DNA from: CAIYRG01 sp036273455
GTDB taxonomy: Bacteria; Pseudomonadota; Alphaproteobacteria; Micropepsales; Micropepsaceae
Assembly: GCA_036273455.1 (NCBI GenBank)
Contig: DASUHP010000039.1
Coordinates: 1-62,125, forward strand
Reading direction: 5' to 3'
Length of the DNA stretch: 62,125 nt
Both the position numbers and the translations under genes were made by a program. Within the stretch, counting starts at the first letter, position 1. Every line of letters starts with the position of its first letter. The notes below the pieces were generated by a model that saw only the letters and a list, made by a program, of their open reading frames with translations, had not been told where the DNA came from and ran no database searches. This document shows positions 34,671 through 42,214 of the stretch, in pieces.

Positions 34671-35114
34671 ATGAGAGACCGTCTCTACTTCGTCTATATC
34701 CTCGCGAGCCGCCGGAATGGGACGCTCTATATCGGCGTGACCAATGACGTGATGCGCCGAACCTGGGAACACAGAAACGAGCTCATCGAGGGCTTCACGA
34801 AAAAATACGGGGTTCATATTCTCGTCTACTACGAAACATTCGGCGAGGTTGACGAGGCCATTGCCCGGGAAAAGCAATTGAAGGGCTGGAATCGCGCCTG
34901 GAAAATCAAACTGATTGAAAAGGCCAATTCTGGCTGGAATGATTTGTACGAGCGGCTGCGCGGAGAGATTTGTTTACCGGATCTACCTGGGTCCCCTTCC
35001 CTCGCCGCAACGAAGTTGCGGCTCGCCGGGGATGACAAACAGGTTGGCGCAACGAAGTTGCGGCTCGCCGGGGATGACAAACCTTTTGTCGTTGTTCCGG
35101 GAGTGCGCACATGA
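34671..35114 (+). CDS. GIY-YIG nuclease-domain protein with repeat-encoded tail
   Basis: 147 aa. Residues 1-100 are a single-domain GIY-YIG protein of the YhbQ/UvrC N-terminal kind: FVYILASRRNGTLYIGVTND with Arg further on (MRRTWEHR), the Glu in FGEVDEAIAREKQLKGW and the basic KIKLIEKANSGW end. Such proteins are usually 90-110 aa and act on branched or damaged DNA. Residues about 103-140 are encoded by two family C repeats (each giving ATKLRLAGDDK) and are almost surely not part of the fold. The stop overlaps the next ATG by four bases (ATGA), so the repeat insertion now couples the two genes. ATG 34671 lies at the natural family start. Confidence 0.85.
   Translation: MRDRLYFVYILASRRNGTLYIGVTNDVMRRTWEHRNELIEGFTKKYGVHILVYYETFGEVDEAIAREKQLKGWNRAWKIKLIEKANSGWNDLYERLRGEICLPDLPGSPSLAATKLRLAGDDKQVGATKLRLAGDDKPFVVVPGVRT
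34982..35083. repeat. Two inverted family C repeats in tandem
   Basis: The first (34982-35037) is the reverse complement of the 34525 copy: CCTGGGTCCCCTTCCCTCGC, GCAACGAAGTTGC, GGCTCGCCGGGGATGACAA. The second (35044-35083) is a partial copy of the same. Both lie inside the frame of the GIY-YIG gene. The first copy and 34525-34588 form an inverted pair flanking this gene. Confidence 0.85.
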
Positions 35115-36043
35115 AAACATGCTTCTTCGTAAGCGCCCTGGTGGCGGTGATTGCCCCCACAATCGGCAATGCCCAGAACGCGATTCCGGATTTCACCGGC
35201 GTCTGGGGCCGCAGTGTGTTCAATCTCGAGCCCACCGGCGCTACGGGTCCGCAGCCGCTGCGCAACCTGCGCCGCGCCGGAACGCTGGCGAGTGAGCCGA
35301 TCGTGGTTGGCGATCCGGTGCCTTTGGTCGGCGATTACATGAATCCGATTCTTCGGCCCGAAGCCGCCGCGGTGGTGAAACAGCGCGGCGAAATGTCGGC
35401 CGCGGGTCACGATTTTCCCGACCCCTCCAATCAGTGCGCTGTGTACTCGCCGCCTTATCTGTTCTCCATTCAGCTCGGCATGCAATTGCTGCAGCGCAAG
35501 GACGAAGTCGTCATCCTGTACAATAATAATCAGCAGGTGCGGCATGTGCGCCTGAACGCCACGCATCCGCGCAATCTGAAACCAACTGCCACCGGCGATT
35601 CCGTCGGCCATTACGAAGGTGACACGCTGGTCGTCGATACGGCCGGCATAAAGGTGATGCCGTGGACGACGGCCGACCGTTTTGGCACGCCGCAAAGCGA
35701 CATGATGCATGTGATCGAACGTTACCACCTGGTCACTGCGAATGAAGCCAGGGATGCGCTGACCGAACAGGAAAAGCGCGATGGCTGCGTGTGTGGCGGC
35801 GAGGGCAGGTCCGCATTCATTCGCCCCAACGGCGCGGCGCGGATCGACGAAATGTATGACGAGGGTTTGCGCGTCGAGGTGCGGGTCGAAGATCCGAAAG
35901 TGTTCACCACGCCGTGGACCGCGAATGTGACCTATATGCATGTGAGGCGGGACTGGGCGGAGACCGTGTGCGCCGAAAATAATACCGACGTGCTGCACCA
36001 GGGCTTCGAACACGTCCCCACCGCGACCGCTCCCGATTTTTGA
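35111..36043 (+). CDS. Secreted protein of unknown function, family 2 member c
   Basis: 310 aa, exported (signal MKTCFFVSALVAVIAPTIGN, then AQ). It shares with 23107 and 24136 the core SVGHYEGDTLVVDTAGIK, DMMHVIERYHLV, VEDPKVFTTPWTANVTY and a terminal APDF. It adds IPDFTGVWGR just after the signal, a sequence common in this exported family, and a Cys-rich CVCGGEGRS loop with a CAEN later. It is a distant member. It stands directly before the PQQ dehydrogenase (82 bp), which may be its partner. ATG at 35111 overlaps the GIY-YIG stop. Confidence 0.8.
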   Translation: MKTCFFVSALVAVIAPTIGNAQNAIPDFTGVWGRSVFNLEPTGATGPQPLRNLRRAGTLASEPIVVGDPVPLVGDYMNPILRPEAAAVVKQRGEMSAAGHDFPDPSNQCAVYSPPYLFSIQLGMQLLQRKDEVVILYNNNQQVRHVRLNATHPRNLKPTATGDSVGHYEGDTLVVDTAGIKVMPWTTADRFGTPQSDMMHVIERYHLVTANEARDALTEQEKRDGCVCGGEGRSAFIRPNGAARIDEMYDEGLRVEVRVEDPKVFTTPWTANVTYMHVRRDWAETVCAENNTDVLHQGFEHVPTATAPDF

Positions 36044-36125
36044 GTACGTCACGCCCCGCGATAACGAAGGCGGGGAGCCCCGCATCCGTGCTACCATGTG
36101 GCAACGCACCACCGGGAGGCAAACC

Positions 36126-38027
36126 ATGGCGACTCTCACTTCAAGACTTGCTCTGGGCGTCGCCCTCACCGCACTCCTCGCCGGCACCAGCTCCGCGCAG
36201 AAACCATCCGATCGGACCGACTGGCCGGTCAGCAATTACAGCGACACCGGTAACCGCTATAGCCCGCTCGATCAGATCACTCCGGCCAATGTCGCCACGC
36301 TGCAACCCGCGTGGCGCTTTCATCTCAAGCCCGCCGGCTATACCGGCCCTTTGAAACTTGACGAAGCCATCCCGGTCGTGATCGGCAACACGATGTATAT
36401 CGCGTCGCCCTACGGCTTTGTCCACGCGCTCGACGCCACCACCGGCGTGGAGAAATGGAAATTCCGGCTTCCCAATAACGATATCCCGTCCAAGCGCGGC
36501 GTCGCCTGGTGGCCGGGCGGCAACGGCTCTCCACCGGCCATCATCTTCGGTGGAGCTTCGGGCGGGATGTATTCCGTGAACGCATCAAACGGGGTGTTGA
36601 ACGATGCCTTCGGCAACAACGGCGTCGTCAATCTCAAGACACCCGAAGTCATGCAGACCGGCATGGATCAGGCCTATTCGCTGCTGTCGTCGCCCAGCAT
36701 CTATAGGGATCTGATCATCACAGGCGCGGGCACCGGCGAAGGGCCGGGCGGATCGAATGGCGGCTCCGGACCCGCAGGCGATACGCGCGCCTGGGACGCC
36801 CGAACCGGCAAACTGGTGTGGACCTTCCACACCGTGCCGCGCCCCGGCGAATTCGGATATGACACCTGGGGTGGCGACAGCGCGAAGAACCGCTCCGGCG
36901 TCAATGTCTGGGGTTACACTTCGCTCGATGCCGAACGCGGCATTCTCTACATGCCGCTCGGCGCTCCGAACAATGACCGCATCGGCAGCGACCGCCCGGG
37001 AAATAACCTGTTCTCGTCTTCCATCGTCGCGGTGGACGCGAACACCGGCAAATATCTCTGGCACTTCCAGATGGTCCATCACGACGTCTGGGATTATGAC
37101 ACGCAGTCGGCGCCGCTCGTCGTTGACCTGGTCCGCAACGGCGCCACCATCCCCGCGCTCATCATGGTGAACAAGACCGGTCTGCTGTTCACGCTCAATC
37201 GCGTCACCGGCAAACCCCTCTTCGATGTCGTCGAGCGTCCGGTGCCGACAAGCGACGTTCCGGGAGAGCAGGTGTCTCCGACGCAGCCCTTCCCGGTGAA
37301 ACCCGAACCGCTGACGCAGATGACGATCTCGCGCGATCATCTCTACAAGGGTGAGCCGCAGCATCAGGCCTATTGCGAGCACATGGTCGACGACAACAAC
37401 ATGAAGCTCGGCGGGCCCTATATGCCGATCGCGCTCAACCGCTACAGCATTTCGCCGCCGGGGCCGCAGGGCGGCATCAATTTCTGGGGCGGCTCATACG
37501 ATCCAAAGCTGCATTTGTTCGTGTCGAACACCAACAATCTGTTCCAGCCGATGCGCATGGTGCAGAGGCCGGACGGCAGCTACATCAATGACGGCCCGCT
37601 TGCCGGTTTGCGCCGCTTTGGTGACGCCGAGCGGCATCTGCCCTGCGGGCCGACGCCGTGGGGCGAACTCGTCGCCGTCAACATGGATACCGGCGACATC
37701 GCGTATCGCAAGACGCTGGGCGTGACGGATATTTTCCCGCCCGCACTTCAGGACACCGGCCGCCCGAGCACCGGCGGCGTCATCCTGACGGCAAGCGGCC
37801 TGACATTTGTCGGCGGCACCGATGATTTCCGCTTTCGCGCCTTTGCCACCGCGAGTGGCGAGAAGCTGTGGGAGATCAGGCTGCCATCATCCATCGAGGC
37901 AACGCCGATCACCTATCTCGGCGCCGATGGCCGGCAGTTCGTTACCGTGGTCAGCACCGGCGGCAGCCTGACCGGCTCGGAAACCACCAACGACGAAATC
38001 ATCTCCTTCTCCCTCCCCAAACAATAG
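36126..38027 (+). CDS. PQQ-dependent dehydrogenase (quinoprotein propeller)
   Basis: 633 aa exported enzyme (signal MATLTSRLALGVALTALLAG, cleavage after SSAQ). Eight-bladed quinoprotein propeller of the glucose/quinate dehydrogenase type: GNRYSPLDQITPANVATL near the N-terminus, repeated tryptophan-docking segments DATTGVEKWKF, DARTGKLVWTF and DANTGKYLWHF, and GGTDDFRFRAFATASGEKLW at the C-terminus. There is no cytochrome domain and no membrane anchor, so electrons must leave through another carrier. The substrate is probably an alcohol, sugar or polyol, but this cannot be told from sequence. ATG 36126 follows GGGAGG. No pqq biosynthesis genes are in the window. Confidence 0.92.
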   Translation: MATLTSRLALGVALTALLAGTSSAQKPSDRTDWPVSNYSDTGNRYSPLDQITPANVATLQPAWRFHLKPAGYTGPLKLDEAIPVVIGNTMYIASPYGFVHALDATTGVEKWKFRLPNNDIPSKRGVAWWPGGNGSPPAIIFGGASGGMYSVNASNGVLNDAFGNNGVVNLKTPEVMQTGMDQAYSLLSSPSIYRDLIITGAGTGEGPGGSNGGSGPAGDTRAWDARTGKLVWTFHTVPRPGEFGYDTWGGDSAKNRSGVNVWGYTSLDAERGILYMPLGAPNNDRIGSDRPGNNLFSSSIVAVDANTGKYLWHFQMVHHDVWDYDTQSAPLVVDLVRNGATIPALIMVNKTGLLFTLNRVTGKPLFDVVERPVPTSDVPGEQVSPTQPFPVKPEPLTQMTISRDHLYKGEPQHQAYCEHMVDDNNMKLGGPYMPIALNRYSISPPGPQGGINFWGGSYDPKLHLFVSNTNNLFQPMRMVQRPDGSYINDGPLAGLRRFGDAERHLPCGPTPWGELVAVNMDTGDIAYRKTLGVTDIFPPALQDTGRPSTGGVILTASGLTFVGGTDDFRFRAFATASGEKLWEIRLPSSIEATPITYLGADGRQFVTVVSTGGSLTGSETTNDEIISFSLPKQ

Positions 38028-38089
38028 CCCATCGCCGCGCGTTCTCCTCCGTGTAAACAGTTGATGACAAGAGGGCCCGCAATTACCTG

Positions 38090-38165
38090 TTTTCCTCCCC
38101 CGTTTACGGGGGAGGTGGCCGGATGAGCGCTTGCGATCAGCCGGACGAAGGGGGGATTTCCACCG
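38090..38165. repeat. Intergenic repeat family A, copy after the PQQ gene
   Basis: TTTTCCTCCCCCGTTTACGGG, GGAGGTGGCCGG, an inverted TGAGCGCTTGCGATCA centre, GACGAAGGGGGGATTTCCACC. The rest of the 38028-38349 gap shows nothing else I can support. Confidence 0.85.
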
Positions 38166-38349
38166 CCGAATAATTTCGATCCGCGCGACCGCCTATTTAT
38201 CCGTACACGTCCTTTATGTTCAATTCTTTCCAAATTTGTCTGATGCGGAACCTTGTCAGGTTCCGTGCAGTTCCCCGCCGTCACAAAATGGTCGCGAAAT
38301 CACCCCGAATCCTAACAAACGTCCGTCGCGTGAGCGGCGTTACGTGTGC

Positions 38350-38520
38350 ATGCCGAAGCAAACCACACCTGGCGTAAAAAAGACGTCCGCAGAATGCCGC
38401 GAAGCTGCGCGCGATTGCCGTGCCCAGGCCCAGCGCGCGCGCGACGAAGCCGAACGCGAAGAGTGGCTGATGCTGGCGGTATCATGGGACCTCCTCGCCG
38501 CCGAACGCGAGCAGGAATAA
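38350..38520 (+). CDS. Small charged protein, unknown function
   Basis: 56 aa: MPKQTTPGVKKTSAECREAA followed by an Arg/Glu-rich helix and ending in EWLMLAVSWDLLAAERE. Short proteins with a comparable E-x-W-L-x-L-A ending are frequent in rhizobial genomes and have no known role. The frame is open to 38131, but the upstream part covers repeat DNA; ATG 38350 begins the conserved-looking block. It runs toward the TonB-like gene (stops 16 bp apart). It is probably real, given the biased composition, but unproven. Confidence 0.6.
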   Translation: MPKQTTPGVKKTSAECREAARDCRAQAQRARDEAEREEWLMLAVSWDLLAAEREQE

Positions 38521-38536
38521 CCGGAGTAGGCGCGGA

Positions 38537-39187
38537 TTATTCTTCGGAAGAGGGCAACAGCCGGAAGTTCACCTGGGCCTCCAAATATACGGCAACCGGT
38601 TTGCCTTTCGCGGTTGCGGGCATGAATCTCCATCGCCGCTTGACCATCGCGCAGGCAGCAGCGTCAAGACGCGAGCTGCCACTGGTCGTGACAACGCCAC
38701 ATTCACCCACAGTTCCGTCTGCCTGGACAAGATACTTGATGTTCACGACTCCCTCCTCGGCCGCACGAACGGATGCGTCAGGATAATCGTCTGCTGTCAC
38801 TGCATGGCTCGTAATCGGTACCGGCGGTGTTATCGTTGTCTCGGTTGGCGCACGCGTCCTCGGGGCAGGGGACGGAGGCCGCGTCAGCGTCGCAACTGAT
38901 GAGGGAGCGGCGGAAAGACTGACCTCGATATCCGGTACGACTGCGACGACCGGCGGCGGTTCGAAGCCGGGAATGGGCGGCGGTGGAAGTTCATTCGCAG
39001 GAAGGTCGGCGATGACGGCTGCCTGCGAGTTTTTTTCGTGCACCAACGCGATCGTCGAATAAGACAATCCTGTCGTCAGTCCGTAAATGGCAATGACATG
39101 AAGCACGAGCGCGAACAAAATCCCGGGCCATCGATTCGTTTCGACGGGTTTGCCGTGCCAGGGACGCCGTTCCTGAAGCGCTGTCAT
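38537..39187 (-). CDS. TonB-family energy transducer protein
   Basis: 216 aa inner-membrane protein. Seen: a cytoplasmic N-terminus, one membrane helix at about residues 23-43 (GILFALVLHVIAIYGLTTGL), a Pro-rich periplasmic linker (PPPPIPGFEPPP; PPSPAPRTRAP) and a C-terminal TonB domain with DYPDASVRAAEEGVVNIKYLV, split here after 20 residues, GTVGECGVVTTSGSSRLDAA and RRWRFMPATAKGKPV. It transmits proton-motive force to TonB-dependent receptors, none of which is in the window. Also missing beside it: exbB and exbD. Divergent from the small lipoprotein gene. Length fits single-helix TonBs. Confidence 0.9.
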   Translation of the reverse strand: MTALQERRPWHGKPVETNRWPGILFALVLHVIAIYGLTTGLSYSTIALVHEKNSQAAVIADLPANELPPPPIPGFEPPPVVAVVPDIEVSLSAAPSSVATLTRPPSPAPRTRAPTETTITPPVPITSHAVTADDYPDASVRAAEEGVVNIKYLVQADGTVGECGVVTTSGSSRLDAAACAMVKRRWRFMPATAKGKPVAVYLEAQVNFRLLPSSEE

Positions 39188-39343
39188 TGTGGGTCGAGGG
39201 CGTCGCCGGACCTGTCCATGCTTTGCAAAACTGCATCCGCGGGAATTTCGCGAGGGAGTATAGAACCGGGCGCGCGATCCTCAAGTTGAGAGTAGAAAGG
39301 CGCAGGCGTAGTGTATTCTGGCAGCCCGTCGGAGCAAACTGCG

Positions 39344-39646
39344 ATGCGCAGAGTTTTGCTGGCGATTTCCGGATTTACCGCGTTGCTAACCTGTGCTTCC
39401 TGTGCCGCGCAAACAGGCGTCAGCGGAACAAATACTCCGCAGCAGGTTACGGAAACATCTGCCGCCGCTGCCGCGCCAGGTGACCCGGTGATTTGCAAGA
39501 CCTATCCACCGCCGATCGGCAGCCTGTTGGCCCCGCGCCGGATTTGCCACACCGAGTCGGATTGGAACGCGATCACCCGCGACGCGCAAGACGTGACCAA
39601 CGACGTGCAGATGCGAGCCCGAATCGAACGCCTGAAGACAAATTAG
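39344..39646 (+). CDS. Small exported/lipid-anchored protein, unknown function
   Basis: 100 aa. Signal MRRVLLAISGFTALLTCASC with a lipobox-like LTCASC (lipidation Cys near residue 20), an Ala/Thr linker, then PVICKTYPPPIGSLLAPRRICHTESDW. That IC-x13-16-C-H-T spacing with a following acidic Trp resembles a small alphaproteobacterial family in which two Cys flank a SRLxxxRxC core. The frame is open to 39311, but ATG 39344 starts the signal. It is divergent from the TonB-like gene and upstream of the Kelch gene by 70 bp. Confidence 0.7.
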   Translation: MRRVLLAISGFTALLTCASCAAQTGVSGTNTPQQVTETSAAAAAPGDPVICKTYPPPIGSLLAPRRICHTESDWNAITRDAQDVTNDVQMRARIERLKTN

Positions 39647-39715
39647 CGCCGGTCAGCACCAGGCCCCGCCGTCGCCAACATTGCCGTTTCCGGCAAACCC
39701 TGCTCCTATCCCCAA

Positions 39716-40744
39716 ATGTCCCACCGCCACAAACTCCTCCTCCCACTCGCATTGCTCTCCCTTCTCGGCGCGCCCGCGTCCGGCGTCGAACAGTCCCGCG
39801 GCACCTGGTCGGCCGTCTCCACAATGCCGTCGGGGACTGGCGATTCCGGCGTCGCCGCTCTCGATGGCAAGATCTACGTCATCGGCGGAGCAGCTTTCTT
39901 TCCCCATATTCTGTCCGGGTCTTCCGACATGGGTTCAGGCACCTGGGGATCGACAGTCAACTACGAATATGATCCGGCCACGGACAAGTGGCGTCAGCGC
40001 GCAGCCATGCCGGCCGGATTAAGCCATCCCGGCGTGATCGGCTATAACCACAGGCTCTACGTCTTCGGCGGATTCACCAGTCTCATTCACGCCAACGCGC
40101 AAGCTGTCGCGCTCGCCTTCGATCCCGCCACCAATACGTGGCGGCGTCTTGCCCCGCTGTCATCGCCCCGGGGTTCTGCCGGAGTGGCCGAAGTCGACGG
40201 CAAAATCCACGTATTTGGCGGCCGGCCGAAAGATCCCACACCGCTCGCGCTGCATGAGGTTTACGACCCCGCATCGAATCGCTGGACCAGGGCGGCGCCG
40301 ATGCCGATTGCGCGCGATCACATGGGCGTCCTGGTGGTGGACGGGAAGATTCACATCATCGGCGGGCGCACCAATACTCCGCTGGACAACACGCCCGAGC
40401 ACGACGTCTACGATCCGCATACGGATACATGGTCGCGGGCGGCGCCGATTCCGACACCGCGCAGCGGCGGAGCCGCCGTCAATTATGCCGGCCTACTGAT
40501 CTATGCCGGCGGCGAGTGCCGCAAGCGCGACCCCAACGCGCCATTCGGCGGTGGCCAGGATTTTGACGAGGTCCAGGCGTATGATCCGAAAACCGACAGC
40601 TGGCGATCCCTCACCAGTCTCCCCGGCGCGCGCCAGGCATTTGGCGCCGCAACAGTCGGTGGCGCCGCCTACTTCCCGGGTGGCACCATGCGCTGCGGCG
40701 GCCTCGCCCTGACCGACCAAATGCTCGTCCTCCACCTAAACTAG
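39716..40744 (+). CDS. Exported Kelch-repeat beta-propeller protein
   Basis: 342 aa with signal MSHRHKLLLPLALLSLLGAP, cleavage near ASGVEQ. Seen: about six Kelch units with the usual GG doublet and Trp spacing: LDGKIYVIGGA, NHRLYVFGGF, VDGKIHVFGGR, VDGKIHIIGGR, LLIYAGGE and AYFPGG, each with a YDPxTDxW-type strand. This is typical of periplasmic galactose-oxidase-like or NanM-like propellers, but it lacks the catalytic Cys-Tyr site of the former as far as I can see. Function is open; a role in sugar or envelope handling is possible. The ATG at 39716 is at the natural signal start. Confidence 0.88.
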   Translation: MSHRHKLLLPLALLSLLGAPASGVEQSRGTWSAVSTMPSGTGDSGVAALDGKIYVIGGAAFFPHILSGSSDMGSGTWGSTVNYEYDPATDKWRQRAAMPAGLSHPGVIGYNHRLYVFGGFTSLIHANAQAVALAFDPATNTWRRLAPLSSPRGSAGVAEVDGKIHVFGGRPKDPTPLALHEVYDPASNRWTRAAPMPIARDHMGVLVVDGKIHIIGGRTNTPLDNTPEHDVYDPHTDTWSRAAPIPTPRSGGAAVNYAGLLIYAGGECRKRDPNAPFGGGQDFDEVQAYDPKTDSWRSLTSLPGARQAFGAATVGGAAYFPGGTMRCGGLALTDQMLVLHLN

Positions 40745-40777
40745 GCCGAGGATCGTCCCCGCTTTCCGCCCCACCTG

Positions 40778-40901
40778 CGAGCTGCAAATGAATTTCGCGG
40801 AAGCGTAAGCAGCCGCTGTTTTCCTCCCCCGCCTGCGGGGGAGGTGTCATCATCGCCGGTTTCCGGCGATGATGACGAAGGGGGGAATTCCACCGGCGCC
40901 C
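40778..40901. repeat. Long direct repeat with family A core, copy 1
   Basis: GAGCTGCAAATGAATTTCGCG, AAGCGTAAGCAGCCGCTG, then a complete family A element (TTTTCCTCCCCCGCCTGCGGG, GGAGGTGTCATCATCGCCGG, GGCGATGATGACGAAGGGG, GGAATTCCACCGGCGCC). It is repeated in the same orientation at 41798-41925. Confidence 0.88.
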
Positions 40902-40935
40902 GTTCGATTTGTCGCCCGCGCTAGCGCAATTTATC

Positions 40936-41005
40936 AACCGTCCCCTTGAGGGAGGGTCGAAAAATGCGCGGCATTTTTCGGGGAGGGGACCAGCCACAGG
41001 CAACG
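40936..41005. repeat. Intergenic palindrome family B, diverged copy
   Basis: CCGTCCCCTTGAGGGAGGGTCG, hairpin GAAAAATGC-gcg-GCATTTTTC, GGGGAGGGGACCAGCCACAGGCAACG. The hairpin bases differ from the 23999 copy but pair equally, i.e. compensatory change. Confidence 0.85.
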
Positions 41006-41053
41006 AGGACAGCCCTCGACGCTGCGATACCGTCGGAGTCGCAAAACAATCTG

Positions 41054-41100
41054 TGTCATCCCCGGCGAGGCGCGAAGCGCCGAGGAAAGGGGACCCATCC
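41054..41100. repeat. Intergenic repeat family C, diverged copy
   Basis: TGTCATCCCCGGCGAGGCGC, palindrome GCGCGAAGCGC, GAGGAAAGGGGACCCATCC. It continues directly from the family B copy. Confidence 0.75.
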
Positions 41101-41194
41101 GCGGCGCGTCCGCGCCGCGCAAGAGATGTGTCCCACAGCCGGCGGTTCTCGTCCCGCGAAAACTATGAAAGATGATGAGGAGTCACGCTCGCCA

Positions 41195-41253
41195 GTTTCC
41201 TCCCCCGCCATCGCTGGTTTCCGGCGATGATGACGAAGGGGGGAATTCCACCG
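41195..41253. repeat. Intergenic repeat family A, internally deleted copy
   Basis: TTTCCTCCCCCGCC joined directly to ATCGCTGGTTTCCGGCGATG, then ATGACGAAGGGGGGAATTCCACC. The GGGGAGGTGTC block is missing. The 40745-41318 gap as a whole is repeat DNA (families A, B, C, A) with no gene. Confidence 0.8.
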
Positions 41254-41318
41254 GCCTGATCGTTCGATCCCGGTGCCCGCGCTTGGTCCTAAATCAACCT
41301 GCGCGGCGTCGCCGCGGC

Positions 41319-41606
41319 CTAAGCACGATTTCTATGCTGGCCTGACGGACGGCTCATCGCCTCGTGCTCGCCACAGTAAGGCGTGTTGGGTTGGGGCCGT
41401 TGGCCGCAATAGTGGAAATCTGGTTCGGTGGGGTCGCCGAATGGCCATCTGCAGGTGTTGCTGGTCAGGTCGATCGTCGTGATCGGTTGTTTTGGGAGCC
41501 GCCGTCGAATCTTCATTTTGACGTCGTCGGGGACCTCCTGCATTGGCGGCCCGATAAGATTCACATCAGACGGCGTGTCGTCCAATGCCTCAGATTGCTC
41601 GCTCAT
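41319..41606 (-). CDS. GcrA C-terminal-domain protein
   Basis: 95 aa. The C-terminal half shows the GcrA cell-cycle regulator signature: TCRWPFGDPTEPDFHYCGQ followed by PYCGEH. In GcrA this part binds RNA polymerase sigma-70 region 2. Here the N-terminal DNA-binding helix-turn-helix of GcrA is absent and replaced by about 45 residues of other sequence (MSEQSEALDDTPSDVNLIG, MKIRRRLPKQPI). It could act as a sigma-interacting regulator without its own DNA binding, or as an antagonist of GcrA (inference). ATG 41606 follows GGAGGGA, a strong ribosome site; the longer frame to 41936 runs over repeats. The gene is flanked by ~125 bp direct repeats. Confidence 0.8.
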   Translation of the reverse strand: MSEQSEALDDTPSDVNLIGPPMQEVPDDVKMKIRRRLPKQPITTIDLTSNTCRWPFGDPTEPDFHYCGQRPQPNTPYCGEHEAMSRPSGQHRNRA

Positions 41607-41797
41607 TTGGTCCCTCCTGGTGCACAGACGACCAAGCCCGGTTCGGCTCCGTCCCAACGAAATCAAGAGTCTGATGCTGGACCGATAAGATTTACCGGAG
41701 ATAAAAAGGATTGATCGCAATCTTCCCGTCTCATTGGAACCCTGGGAAAATGCATCCCGCAGCAACCGTTTTTCCTCCCCCCTCCGCGCAAAGAGCG

Positions 41798-41925
41798 CGA
41801 GCTGCAAACATATTTCGCGCTGAAGCATAAGCAGCCGCTGTTTTCCTCCCCCGCCTGCGGGGGAGGTGTCATCAACGCCGCTTTGCGGCGATGATGACGA
41901 AGGGGGGAATTCCACCGGCGCCATC
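41798..41925. repeat. Long direct repeat with family A core, copy 2
   Basis: Same order of blocks as 40778-40901 (GAGCTGCAAACATATTTCGCG, AAGCATAAGCAGCCGCTG, family A element, ACCGGCGCC) with about 10% difference by eye. The remaining gap to 42214 has no gene that I can support. Confidence 0.88.
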
Positions 41926-42214
41926 TTTCTTGCCACAAACCTGCGGTGTCACCGCGCCGGTTACAGACAAGCCGCCCCCAGCGCTAAACTGATGTTGCCA
42001 TTCTACGAACGCCCTGTTCGGGTCGCTGAATTCTGGCGCCAAGGTCGCGCGGCCACGCGCATTCGCGGCAAATGCTTTGCCGATCTCCAGCATAACGCCA
42101 GGGCTTCTCCAAACCTTTTTCACCCGTCTGAAACGCCCGATTTGGACATTGTGACGAAGCCGGTCTGAATCTACACTTCGCGCACACGCAGATGGCGGAA
42201 TGGAGGACCATGAC

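Noticed and set aside
38131..38349. N-terminal extension of the small 56-aa protein
   Set aside because: It would translate the tail of a family A repeat and low-quality sequence; the ATG at 38350 starts the plausible part.
41261..41290. CGTTCGATCCCGGTGCCCGCGC as another inverted I-C repeat
   Set aside because: Only scattered matches to the I-C repeat and lacking its stem; treated as chance.
41607..41936. Extension of the GcrA-domain protein to 205 codons
   Set aside because: The added part runs through a family A repeat, and a strong ribosome site precedes ATG 41606.
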